Shown here in pieces: positions 1-6,752 of a stretch of DNA of 6,971 nucleotides. The stretch is from DATEZO01 sp035255485 (GTDB taxonomy: Bacteria; Pseudomonadota; Gammaproteobacteria; Burkholderiales; Burkholderiaceae_D). Each line of letters starts with the position of its first letter. Within the stretch, counting starts at the first letter, position 1. The stretch lies in the NCBI GenBank assembly GCA_035255485.1, contig DATEZO010000177.1, positions 1-6,971 of the forward strand. The letters are read 5' to 3'. The notes beneath the pieces are model-generated. The model saw only the letters and a program-made list of their open reading frames with translations. It did no database searches and was not told the origin of the DNA. Position numbers and translations under genes: made by a program.

Positions 1-1
1 T

Positions 2-172
2 CAGGAGATTCCCTCGGACCGCAACCATCTGCATTTCGGCGCAGGTCAAACGGAAACCACATTGGAGCTGCCGCCGGGCAAGCATACGTTGCAGTTATTG
101 ATGGGAGATGACAAGCACGTGCCCCATCATCCGCCGATCTATTCCAGGAAAATCACGATTACCGTCAAGTGA
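2..172 (+). CDS. DUF4399-type protein, 3' end only
   Basis: Fifty-six codons are open from the window edge to a TGA at 170-172; the start lies outside. The readable part contains HLHFGAGQTETTLELPPGKH, followed by a short strand-rich tail ending KITITVK. The HxHFG...GQT...LxLPPGxHTLQL...GD..HVPH pattern is what I know from DUF4399 (a small domain often found in secreted proteins, function unknown). Some database entries of this family carry an unreliable cell-shape label, which should not be copied. The length of the missing N-terminus and any signal peptide cannot be judged. It is 211 bp upstream of the next gene and nothing ties it to the peptide-export genes, so it is probably an unrelated neighbour. 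The family call is from memory of the motif. Confidence 0.75.
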   Translation, partial: QEIPSDRNHLHFGAGQTETTLELPPGKHTLQLLMGDDKHVPHHPPIYSRKITITVK

Positions 173-370
173 AGTGGACCGGTCCCCCGGATAGCGTGCG
201 CCTGGGCGTCGAACTAGCCGTCCTGGCAATGGTCTTATCAAGTCAGGTACGACATTTGGGGAGCGATCAAGCCGGTCGGGAGATCTTCGCTCATCCAACG
301 GCAAGCAGGCGTATGGTATTCACTAACTCTCTGATGTCTTGAGTGAAAACCAGGGTTGGTTCTCATGCTA

Positions 371-376
371 AGGAGA
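371..376 (+). promoter_or_regulatory. Ribosome binding site of the parvulin-like gene
   Basis: AGGAGA sits 7 bases before the ATG at 384. It is the best Shine-Dalgarno match on this strand and fixes the start. The preceding gap (173-383) shows no convincing sigma-70 or sigma-54 promoter by eye, so the promoter of this operon is unassigned. Confidence 0.8.
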
Positions 377-383
377 ATGCGAA

Positions 384-1136
384 ATGACGGCGATTGTGCA
401 AATCGATGATGAAGTCATCAGCATCGAGGATTTCGTAAGGACATTGAAGCTCACTGGACAGTTCGAGGGACTCATTGAGCAGCTTGTTAGAGACAAACTG
501 ACGGCTCGCGCAGCGAAAAAGCAAGGTATACCCGTGTCAGTGCAAGAGATACAGGAGCGGGCCGATCAATTTCGCAGGATTCAGGGTTTGCATCGGGCAA
601 CCGACATGAACCACTATCTCGACACTCTTGGCGTAACCCTGGATGAATTCGAGTCCTTCATCACAGAGAGTCTTTATCAAGAAAAAATGATGGAACAGGT
701 CTGCAATGACAAGGCAGTCGAGCGATACTTCAAGCTGAATTCTCCCAAATTCGACAGCATCGAGGTGAGTCACATTGTGCTTGATACGGAAGGCAAGGCG
801 AAAGAGATGATGTCTGTTCTCGCGGAGGATCCGGACAGCTTTTCGGAGATGGCGCGTGAGCATTCGATTGCCGAAACGCAAGAACGCGGTGGCGTCATCG
901 GCAAGGTGCTGCGAGGTTCGCTCAAGACTGACATTGAGGCAAAAGTGTTTAATGCCGCCGTAGGCGACTTGCTCGGGCCATTCCCATCTCCTGACCGATC
1001 GTTCTACGAAATCTTCATGGTAAACGCAAAATATCCAGCCACCCTGGATGAGGAAACGTCGTCCGAGGTACGGCGCCTGCTGCGCGAAGAATGGCTTTTG
1101 GCAAGGGCACAGGAGCACATTATAGAGGCGCGTTAG
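384..1136 (+). CDS. Cytosolic parvulin/SurA-like peptidyl-prolyl isomerase or chaperone
   Basis: The 250-residue product has a SurA_N-like helical part (about 1-115) followed by a PpiC/parvulin-type domain (about 122-215). The parvulin signature is partly kept: VSHIVL around His130, a conserved stretch FSEMAREHS at 153-161, then ERGGVIG at 168-173 and the VFNAAVGDLLGPF turn at 188-200. The second active-site His of canonical parvulins (in G-Y/F-H-I-I) appears replaced, since the matching segment reads SFYEIFMV with Glu209. The N-terminus (MTAIVQIDDEVIS) has no signal peptide or membrane segment, so unlike SurA or PpiD it should stay in the cytosol. It is first of three genes, 52 bp upstream of the C39 transporter. 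Parvulin-like proteins are known companions of leader-peptide maturation/export clusters. I infer a role in holding or folding the precursor peptides or the transporter. Isomerase activity is uncertain. Confidence 0.82.
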   Translation: MTAIVQIDDEVISIEDFVRTLKLTGQFEGLIEQLVRDKLTARAAKKQGIPVSVQEIQERADQFRRIQGLHRATDMNHYLDTLGVTLDEFESFITESLYQEKMMEQVCNDKAVERYFKLNSPKFDSIEVSHIVLDTEGKAKEMMSVLAEDPDSFSEMAREHSIAETQERGGVIGKVLRGSLKTDIEAKVFNAAVGDLLGPFPSPDRSFYEIFMVNAKYPATLDEETSSEVRRLLREEWLLARAQEHIIEAR

Positions 1137-1188
1137 GGAGTGGCTACTGGTCCATGCCGAATATGCTAAAGACAAGGTTGATAACCAT

Positions 1189-4100
1189 ATGGATATGGAC
1201 GGATCGCCAAAACTGCACTCCCTCGCCGAGTTTCTATCTTCAATAGAAATATTGTCCCCGTTCAAAAGCGATGAGTTGGAGCGGCTGGCTGAACATGCGG
1301 AATCCCGCTTTTATTCTTTTGGCGATACGGTGTGCAATGCAGGGGAGCCCGCAGACGGCTTATTCGTGATCAAGTCCGGCTCGGTACGCATATTTACCGA
1401 AGAGCATGGTAAAGAAATCAGCATGGGCGTGCGCAAGGCCGGTGAGGTATTTGCCGATATCGCGATGTTGCGCGACTACCGGCACGAATCCTCGGTACGG
1501 GCCTCGGTAAAAACTGAAATGCTGTACATTCCGCGCAAGGCCATCGAACCGATCATTGCGCGAAATTCTGCAGCGCAGGACTTCGTGACCAGTTACGTCG
1601 CAATCAGCTCTGCCGGCGGATTTGTCGCCCGCCTGTTCGATCTGCGGGGCAAGGTGAATAAAGGGGATCTGGAGGACTTTGTTCGCAGCGTCGGCATCAA
1701 ACGCGTGAGCGCCGGCAAGGAAATCCTGAAGCAGGACTCCAGAGAGGATCGCCGGCTGTACGTGATACGCCAAGGTGAAGTCCGCCTGGTGCGTACCGAA
1801 GAAGACACCGAGTATTCGCTTGCAACCCTGCGGCAGGGTGAGATCTTCGGCGAAAAGGCTTGCCTGATGCGGCAGGAACAGGTCGCATCGGTGATTGCGA
1901 CGACCGACACCACGCTCCTGGTCATTCCCGAGAAGACGGTACATTACATTCTGGAGCGTAACGAGAAGTTGCGCGAGGTATTGGAAGAGCGTATCCGCTT
2001 TGTCGAACGGGAATTGCATCGGCAAAAGAAACTGGCGGAACGACGCAAGCGCCCGGTTGTGCTGGACTTGCGCTCCAAGCCCGAGCTCGGCGAGAAAATC
2101 ATCAAACGATTTGCGCTGGTCGAGCAAGCGGAAGAGATGGACTGTGGTGCCGCATGCCTGGCCATGTTATGCAGGCATTACGGTATTCCCATGACCTTGG
2201 GCAAGCTGCGCGAATTGGCCAATGTCACCACGCAGGGCGCGACGCTGGATAGTCTTGCGCGCACCGGAGAATCGCTCGGCTTTACCACGCGCGGCGTTCA
2301 ATGCACGTACGAGGCATTGCTCGGCTTCGAGCTGCCATTTATCGTGCACTGGGAGGGCTACCATTACGTCGTGGTGTACGGTGTCTCGAAACGCCAGGTA
2401 TGGGTAGCGGACCCGGCGGTCGGCTTCAAGAAGATGAACGTGGAAGAGTTCGAGCGTGGCTGGAGCGGCACCTGCCTGGTCTTTACGCCCGGCCAGGATA
2501 TGGTGCAATTGGCTGCATCGCGCTCGCCCTGGATTCGCTTCGTCGGCTATCTGCACCCGTACAAGAAGATACTCGCGCACCTGTTCATGGCGACCTTCGT
2601 GATCCAGATGCTGGGGCTCGTTCCGCCGCTGATCATCCAAAACATTCTCGACGGCGTCATCGTGCATCAAAACGTCAGCCTGTTGCACTTGCTGATCGTT
2701 GGCCTGGTCCTGTCCAGTTTGTTTACCCAGCTGATGGCGACGGTCCGCGCCTATCTTGCGAACTATATGGTGCGCAACCTGGACTTTTCGATGATGGCGC
2801 AATTTTTCAAGCACACCATGTCGCTGCCATTCTCGTTCTTCGCCAAGCGCAAGACGGGGGACATCCTTGCACGCTTCCAGGAAAACCAGACGATCCGTTC
2901 TTTTTTGACGGAATCGACCGTCACCACGATGCTCAATTTGCTGATGGTGTTTATCTACTTCACAATCATGTTTTTTTATAACGTGAAGCTGACTCTTCTG
3001 CTGATTGCGTTCGTTATCCCGATCATGATCTTGACAGTGGTGGTGACGCCGAAGATCAAGAATTATGCGCGTGAAGTATTCGCTGCGGGGACCGATGCGC
3101 AAGCATTCCTGATGGAAGCCCTGGGCGGCGTGGAAACCATTAAAGGTATGGGTAGCGAGCGCCCGGTACGTCTGAAATGGGAAAAGAAATATGTCAAGTC
3201 GCTTGAAGTGCAGTACCGCGCGCAGATGTTCAATATCCGGGTCGGTTTCGCCAGCCAGTTATTGAATGCAGCCACCACGATCGCGATCCTCTGGATGGGG
3301 GCCAGCCTGGTATTGGCACATGAACTCTCGATCGGCCAACTAATCGCATTCAATGCGTTGATGGGCAGCGTGCTGGCGCCGTTGATGGGATTGGTCGGGC
3401 TCTGGAGTCGCCTGGCCGACGCCAGCGTTGCGATGGAGCGTCTCGGCGACATACTGGATATGGAGCCGGAGCAAAAGCCGGTGGATCTGCCGTCGCGCGT
3501 TGTGCTACCCGACCTACAGGGCCACATCAGTCTGGAAGGGGTCTATTTCCGCTATGGAGGCAGCGAAACGCAGTATGTGCTCGAAAACATCAGCCTCGAA
3601 ATCCAGCCTGGCGAATTGGTCGCGATTGTCGGTCGCAGCGGCTCGGGAAAAACAACACTGGCGAAACTACTCGTGGGCTTTTATCCACCGACGGAAGGGA
3701 AAATCATCGTCGATGGCTATGACATGAGCGTGATTGACAAGGATTATTACCGTGCCCAGGTTGGATACGTGATGCAGAGCAATTTGCTTTTCTCTGGAAC
3801 CATTGCGGAAAACATTGCTAGCGGGGATGAGAGTCCGGACCGGCGACGCATTGAAGAAGTGGCAAAGATGGCGGATGCGCATGCGTTCATCAGCAAGATG
3901 CCGGTTGGTTACGAACAAGTGGTGGGTGAGCGTGGCGTAGGCTTGTCCGGCGGCCAGATACAGCGACTTTGCATCGCCAGGGCGCTCTATCATGATCCGC
4001 GCCTGCTGGTTTTTGATGAGGCTACCTCTGCGCTGGATACCCAGTCCGAAAGCAATATCATTGGCAACCTGCACGACATCCTGGCGGGCCGCACCGCCGT

Positions 4101-4254
4101 GATCATCGCACACCGGCTCAGCACGATTATGCGGGCCAATAAAATTCTCGTATTGTACGAGGGCGTGATCGTCGAGCAGGGGCGGCACGAGGAACTGCTG
4201 GACAGGAAGGGGATGTACTACCAATTGGTACAGAAGCAATTGAGCGCAGCATGA
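1189..4254 (+). CDS. Peptide-processing ABC exporter: two cNMP-binding-like domains + C39 peptidase + ABC permease/ATPase
   Basis: This 1021-residue inner membrane protein should cut leader peptides and export the cores. Domains in order: cNMP-binding-like fold 1 (about 20-130) and fold 2 (about 150-262); a charged helical linker (about 253-288); a C39 peptidase (about 305-435) with oxyanion Gln313, catalytic Cys319 in MDCGAAC, His392 in GYHYVVVYG and Asp408 in VADPA; about six membrane helices (about 460-740); and an ATPase with Walker A GRSGSGKT (815-822), Q-loop Gln863, LSGGQ (919-923), Walker B ending Asp943-Glu944 and switch His975. All catalytic residues are present. C39-ABC proteins of the NHLM/SunT type are usually about 700 residues; the extra ~300 is the cNMP-like pair. 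Both copies lack the arginine of the phosphate-binding cassette (Glu100 and Gln231 by my alignment), so ordinary cAMP binding is doubtful. ATG 1189 is the first start after an upstream stretch without starts; its ribosome site (AAGG, 1174-1177) is weak. The stop overlaps the next start. Confidence 0.93.
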   Translation: MDMDGSPKLHSLAEFLSSIEILSPFKSDELERLAEHAESRFYSFGDTVCNAGEPADGLFVIKSGSVRIFTEEHGKEISMGVRKAGEVFADIAMLRDYRHESSVRASVKTEMLYIPRKAIEPIIARNSAAQDFVTSYVAISSAGGFVARLFDLRGKVNKGDLEDFVRSVGIKRVSAGKEILKQDSREDRRLYVIRQGEVRLVRTEEDTEYSLATLRQGEIFGEKACLMRQEQVASVIATTDTTLLVIPEKTVHYILERNEKLREVLEERIRFVERELHRQKKLAERRKRPVVLDLRSKPELGEKIIKRFALVEQAEEMDCGAACLAMLCRHYGIPMTLGKLRELANVTTQGATLDSLARTGESLGFTTRGVQCTYEALLGFELPFIVHWEGYHYVVVYGVSKRQVWVADPAVGFKKMNVEEFERGWSGTCLVFTPGQDMVQLAASRSPWIRFVGYLHPYKKILAHLFMATFVIQMLGLVPPLIIQNILDGVIVHQNVSLLHLLIVGLVLSSLFTQLMATVRAYLANYMVRNLDFSMMAQFFKHTMSLPFSFFAKRKTGDILARFQENQTIRSFLTESTVTTMLNLLMVFIYFTIMFFYNVKLTLLLIAFVIPIMILTVVVTPKIKNYAREVFAAGTDAQAFLMEALGGVETIKGMGSERPVRLKWEKKYVKSLEVQYRAQMFNIRVGFASQLLNAATTIAILWMGASLVLAHELSIGQLIAFNALMGSVLAPLMGLVGLWSRLADASVAMERLGDILDMEPEQKPVDLPSRVVLPDLQGHISLEGVYFRYGGSETQYVLENISLEIQPGELVAIVGRSGSGKTTLAKLLVGFYPPTEGKIIVDGYDMSVIDKDYYRAQVGYVMQSNLLFSGTIAENIASGDESPDRRRIEEVAKMADAHAFISKMPVGYEQVVGERGVGLSGGQIQRLCIARALYHDPRLLVFDEATSALDTQSESNIIGNLHDILAGRTAVIIAHRLSTIMRANKILVLYEGVIVEQGRHEELLDRKGMYYQLVQKQLSAA

Positions 4255-5567
4255 AACTATTCAACCAAAATATCCATCGCGGTGCGGTGCCGGGTTCCAC
4301 AGTCTCGTACGCGAGCCTGCTCGAAAAAATAGAAATTTTTCGCTCGGTACTGCGCCGTTCGTCCACCCTGGAACGGGGCGAGATAGAAAAGCTGCTGCGA
4401 CAATCCAACGCGCTGCGCGACGAGGTGATGCAGCTGTCGCACAAGGAGCGTTTCGTGCAAGCGGCAAGCACCGCACCGGAGCGGATCGATCAAGCGCCGG
4501 GACCGAAAGGGCGCCGTCAAGCCTTGCTTGCGCGCAGCTTCGTTTTTGAAGGGGTCTTCGGCGATAATCCGAAACTACTCGATGCATTGGAAGTCGCCGA
4601 AAAGGCGGCGCCTACTGATCTGCCGGTACTGATTGATGGAGAAAGCGGGACCGGCAAGGAGCTGATGGCCAAGGTAATCCATGCCAACGGATCGCGAGCG
4701 GACAAGTCTTATATCTCGGTCAATTGCGGAGCGATTCCTGACAGCTTGCTGGAGTCCGAACTATTCGGATACACGAAGGGGGCGTTCACCGGTGCTTCCA
4801 GTGATCGCAAAGGCAAATTCGAAAGTGCGCACAAGGGCACGATATTTCTCGACGAAATCGGTGAACTGCCCCTACCCGGCCAAGTGAAGTTGCTGCGAGT
4901 ACTGCAGTCGCACGAGATTCAACGTGTGGGATCGGATCAAATCATTTCAGTGGATGCTCGCATCGTGGCGGCGACCAACAAGAACCTGCGCAAATTGATT
5001 GAACAGGGAACGTTTCGCGAGGATCTGTTTTACCGGCTCAGCGTCATCCATCTGACCTTGCCGTCGCTGCGTGATCGCAAGGATGAGATTCCTTTGCTGA
5101 TTGCCTACTATGGCGACGAGGCGGCGGAAACGCTCAAGCGGCGCCCGATAAAGATGACATCGCGATTACGTGAGTTCCTGTTGAATTATTCGTATCCGGG
5201 CAATATACGAGAATTGCGCAATTTGCTGTATCGCATCTCATGTCTTGCGGGTGATACCGCTGATCTAATGCATCTTCCGGAAGATATCCGACCCACGGTG
5301 CCGGCTATGACCGCGCCAATCGATAGCGCGACAAATGCTGCAAACTTGCCAAGCGCAAGCGCGTTGTCTGATGCCAAACGCGCAGCAAGTGATGAGGTGG
5401 AAAAGGCATTCCTGGAGCGCGGCTTGCAGGAAGTAGGCGGTACGGTGGCTGAGCTGGCACGGCGGTGGGAAATGAATCGATCGCATCTGCAAATTTTATT
5501 GAAGAAGCATGGTATTCATTCCAAGGATTTTCGACATCCGTCATCACATGGAGAAAAAGGAGCCTGA
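4251..5567 (+). CDS. Sigma-54-dependent transcriptional activator (AAA+ with Fis-type HTH)
   Basis: The 438-residue bacterial enhancer-binding protein has every core element: Walker A GESGTGKE (130-137), the sigma-54 contact loop GAFTGA (177-182), Walker B GTIFLDEIGE (196-205), the arginine-finger region FREDLFYRL (255-263), sensor II GNIRELRN (317-324) and a C-terminal Fis-type helix-turn-helix (about 397-422, TVAELARRWEMNRSHLQ). The first ~100 residues show no receiver phospho-site pattern and no evident PAS or GAF domain; they are helical and charged (about 20-70). The input signal is therefore unknown. It may come through a protein partner, as with PspF, or through this uncharacterised N-terminus. 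ATG and the previous TGA share ATGA (4251-4254), pointing to translational coupling with the exporter. The likely targets are the export operon or the peptide genes, but no strong -24/-12 promoter is visible in the window. Confidence 0.93.
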   Translation: MKLFNQNIHRGAVPGSTVSYASLLEKIEIFRSVLRRSSTLERGEIEKLLRQSNALRDEVMQLSHKERFVQAASTAPERIDQAPGPKGRRQALLARSFVFEGVFGDNPKLLDALEVAEKAAPTDLPVLIDGESGTGKELMAKVIHANGSRADKSYISVNCGAIPDSLLESELFGYTKGAFTGASSDRKGKFESAHKGTIFLDEIGELPLPGQVKLLRVLQSHEIQRVGSDQIISVDARIVAATNKNLRKLIEQGTFREDLFYRLSVIHLTLPSLRDRKDEIPLLIAYYGDEAAETLKRRPIKMTSRLREFLLNYSYPGNIRELRNLLYRISCLAGDTADLMHLPEDIRPTVPAMTAPIDSATNAANLPSASALSDAKRAASDEVEKAFLERGLQEVGGTVAELARRWEMNRSHLQILLKKHGIHSKDFRHPSSHGEKGA

Positions 5568-5569
5568 CC

Positions 5570-6346
5570 TTAAAGTGCAGGGTTCAACACCGTCTTGTCG
5601 CTACTGTATAAATCGTCGGCGCGAACCACGACCACCGAAATGTTGTCGCGCCCACCGCGCTTGAGTGCCAGTTCAACCAGGGATTCCACGGCTTGCTGGC
5701 AATTGCCGGCAACCAGTTCACTGCACATTTCCTGTTCGCTCACGGCGTTGCTCAAGCCGTCGCTACAAAGCAGGAATATATCGCCATCGTGGACTTCCAT
5801 CATCGCTTCATCGGTCTCCAGCGTGTCCGCAGCCCCGACTGCGCGCGTGATCATGTTGCGCGGCGGGGCATGGACTGCTTCTGCTGCTTCTGCATTATCC
5901 TTATTTTGTGATCTGAATTTTTCCAGTTGACTGTGATCGCGTGTGAGTTGCTTCAGACGACCGTTTCTGTAAAGATAAATCCGGCTGTCACCGGCCCAGA
6001 GGTAGCCGCACGCGTGATCGCAAGCGAGCAAGGCGACCACCGTGCTGCCGATGATTGGTACGCCGCGGGTTGCCGCCGCTGCGCGCAATTGCCGATTTGT
6101 GGTTTGCAGTCGATCGCGAGTATCGGCAAGGAATTGCTCAAGGCTATTCGGCTCTGGAATGTCGTTCAGGTTTTCGACGACCATGCGGCTTGCAACGTCG
6201 CCCAGCGCATGGCCACCCATACCATCGGCTACGGCCCACAGCTTGCGCTCCGGCTGGTCAAGACAAGCATCTTCGTTTCTGCCTCGAACCAGGCCTACGT
6301 GGGAACAAGAGGCCGACGTCCATCGAAATTTGGTGTGGCATGTCAC
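5570..6346 (-). CDS. PP2C-family (PPM) serine/threonine protein phosphatase
   Basis: The 258-residue soluble protein should remove phosphate from Ser/Thr using two metal ions. All PPM motifs are visible: RGRNEDA (21-27) with Glu25/Asp26, VADGMGGH (39-46) with Asp41, GSTVVALL (100-107), WAGDSRIYLYR (117-127), MITRAVG (165-171), FLLCSDGLSNAVS (191-203) with Asp196, and GRDNISVVVV (232-241) with Asp234. No signal peptide or membrane segment is present. It resembles the short stand-alone bacterial phosphatases that oppose Hanks-type kinases (PppA/Stp group). No kinase or FHA protein is in the window, so its substrate is unknown. The start is GTG: upstream in frame no ATG, GTG or TTG occurs before a stop at 6395-6397, and AGAGG lies 5 bases upstream. 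It lies 88 bp downstream of the basic peptide gene on the same strand and may share its transcript. Its stop is 2 bp from the activator's stop. Confidence 0.94.
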   Translation of the reverse strand: MTCHTKFRWTSASCSHVGLVRGRNEDACLDQPERKLWAVADGMGGHALGDVASRMVVENLNDIPEPNSLEQFLADTRDRLQTTNRQLRAAAATRGVPIIGSTVVALLACDHACGYLWAGDSRIYLYRNGRLKQLTRDHSQLEKFRSQNKDNAEAAEAVHAPPRNMITRAVGAADTLETDEAMMEVHDGDIFLLCSDGLSNAVSEQEMCSELVAGNCQQAVESLVELALKRGGRDNISVVVVRADDLYSSDKTVLNPAL

Positions 6347-6351
6347 GATAA

Positions 6352-6356
6352 CCTCT
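6352..6356 (-). promoter_or_regulatory. Ribosome binding site supporting the GTG start of the PP2C gene
   Basis: On the minus strand AGAGG lies 5 bases before GTG at 6344-6346. The GTG is the only usual start codon between this site and the upstream in-frame stop, so the two together decide the start. Confidence 0.65.
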
Positions 6357-6434
6357 GCGTTCGGGTTGACCTGCGATACGTTTAACGTTGGCAGTTAGCC
6401 TCCAGCCATTGATGGACGGTGAGATTCTCAAATT

Positions 6435-6620
6435 TTATTTGGGCAATGTGCTTGCTACCATTCGACGCGAGTGATAGTTAACGATTCTGGTGCCGGGAAG
6501 TATTGTGCGGCCCAGAAAATTCTGGTGACCGCGAGTGCGCGCCCCCCCGGTGATTGCAAGCATCGCTTTGCGATCGAGATCAATGCTTTCCGGTAAATCT
6601 TTAATAATGATGATGGACAT
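6435..6620 (-). CDS. Double-glycine-leader precursor peptide with a basic core
   Basis: The 61-residue product starts MSIIIIKDLPESIDLDRKAM and reaches the cleavage motif LAITGG at 21-26. Relative to the cut after Gly26, hydrophobic residues stand at -4 (Ile23), -7 (Met20) and -12 (Leu15), with Gly at -2 and -1. This is the spacing known for C39-peptidase leaders of class II bacteriocin/microcin type. The leader is acidic to neutral. The predicted 35-residue core (27-61) has six Arg and one Lys, no Asp or Glu and no Cys, so it is strongly cationic and cannot form disulfides. It contains an imperfect echo, LGRTILPG then GTRIVNY. AAGGAA lies 6 bases before ATG. A C39 exporter 2.2 kb away is the obvious processing partner. 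No modification enzyme is in the window. The role (antimicrobial, signal or other) cannot be told from sequence. I do not recognise the core. Confidence 0.85.
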   Translation of the reverse strand: MSIIIIKDLPESIDLDRKAMLAITGGARTRGHQNFLGRTILPGTRIVNYHSRRMVASTLPK

Positions 6621-6626
6621 GATTTA

Positions 6627-6632
6627 TTCCTT
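6627..6632 (-). promoter_or_regulatory. Ribosome binding site of the basic peptide gene
   Basis: AAGGAA on the minus strand, 6 bases before the ATG at 6618-6620. It fixes the start of the 61-residue precursor and supports that this small gene is real. Confidence 0.75.
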
Positions 6633-6688
6633 CAATTGTGTTTCCGGTGGGCCAAATTCAGCCTTCTTAAAATAACCAGTATATAAAA

Positions 6689-6716
6689 ATTATAGTGGGT
6701 CTTCCATGCAGTTCAA
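6689..6716 (-). promoter_or_regulatory. Sigma-70-like promoter reading into the basic peptide gene
   Basis: On the minus strand TTGAAC (6711-6716, 4 of 6 matches to the -35 consensus) is separated by 16 bp from a perfect TATAAT (6689-6694). Transcription would start near 6682, giving a leader RNA of about 60 bases before the ATG at 6620. The surrounding stretch (6621-6752) is clearly more AT-rich than the genes on either side. The spacer is 1 bp shorter than ideal. No hairpin followed by a T run is seen in this gap, so read-through from the gene at 6753-6971 is also possible. Confidence 0.55.
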
Positions 6717-6752
6717 TCACCGCAATTCATCTTTAGTTTTAGGAAATCGATT

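Noticed and set aside
176..185. GGACCGGTCC palindrome just after the DUF4399 stop
   Set aside because: No loop and no T run follow, so it is not a credible terminator; a 10-bp palindrome at this GC content can be chance.
224..239. TGGCAATGGTCTTATC as a sigma-54 promoter for the export operon
   Set aside because: The -24 half is fair, but the essential GC at -12 is missing at the right spacing.
229..342. 37-codon plus-strand frame in the gap before the parvulin-like gene
   Set aside because: No ribosome binding site and no leader or other motif; length is expected by chance.
537..1265. Long minus-strand open frame (242 codons) opposite the parvulin-like gene
   Set aside because: Antisense shadow of a gene with clear domain motifs and ribosome site; its translation shows no recognisable motif.
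2301..2981. 226-codon plus-strand frame inside the exporter
   Set aside because: Out-of-frame overlap within an unbroken gene; no motif, no ribosome site of note.
2167..3102. 311-codon minus-strand frame opposite the exporter
   Set aside because: Composition is an extreme mix of His, Arg and Gln, typical of the complement of a membrane-protein gene; the sense strand carries an intact C39-ABC protein.
5927..6398. Several plus-strand frames (for example 5927-6385 and 6042-6398) opposite the phosphatase
   Set aside because: Shadows of a PP2C gene that has all catalytic motifs.
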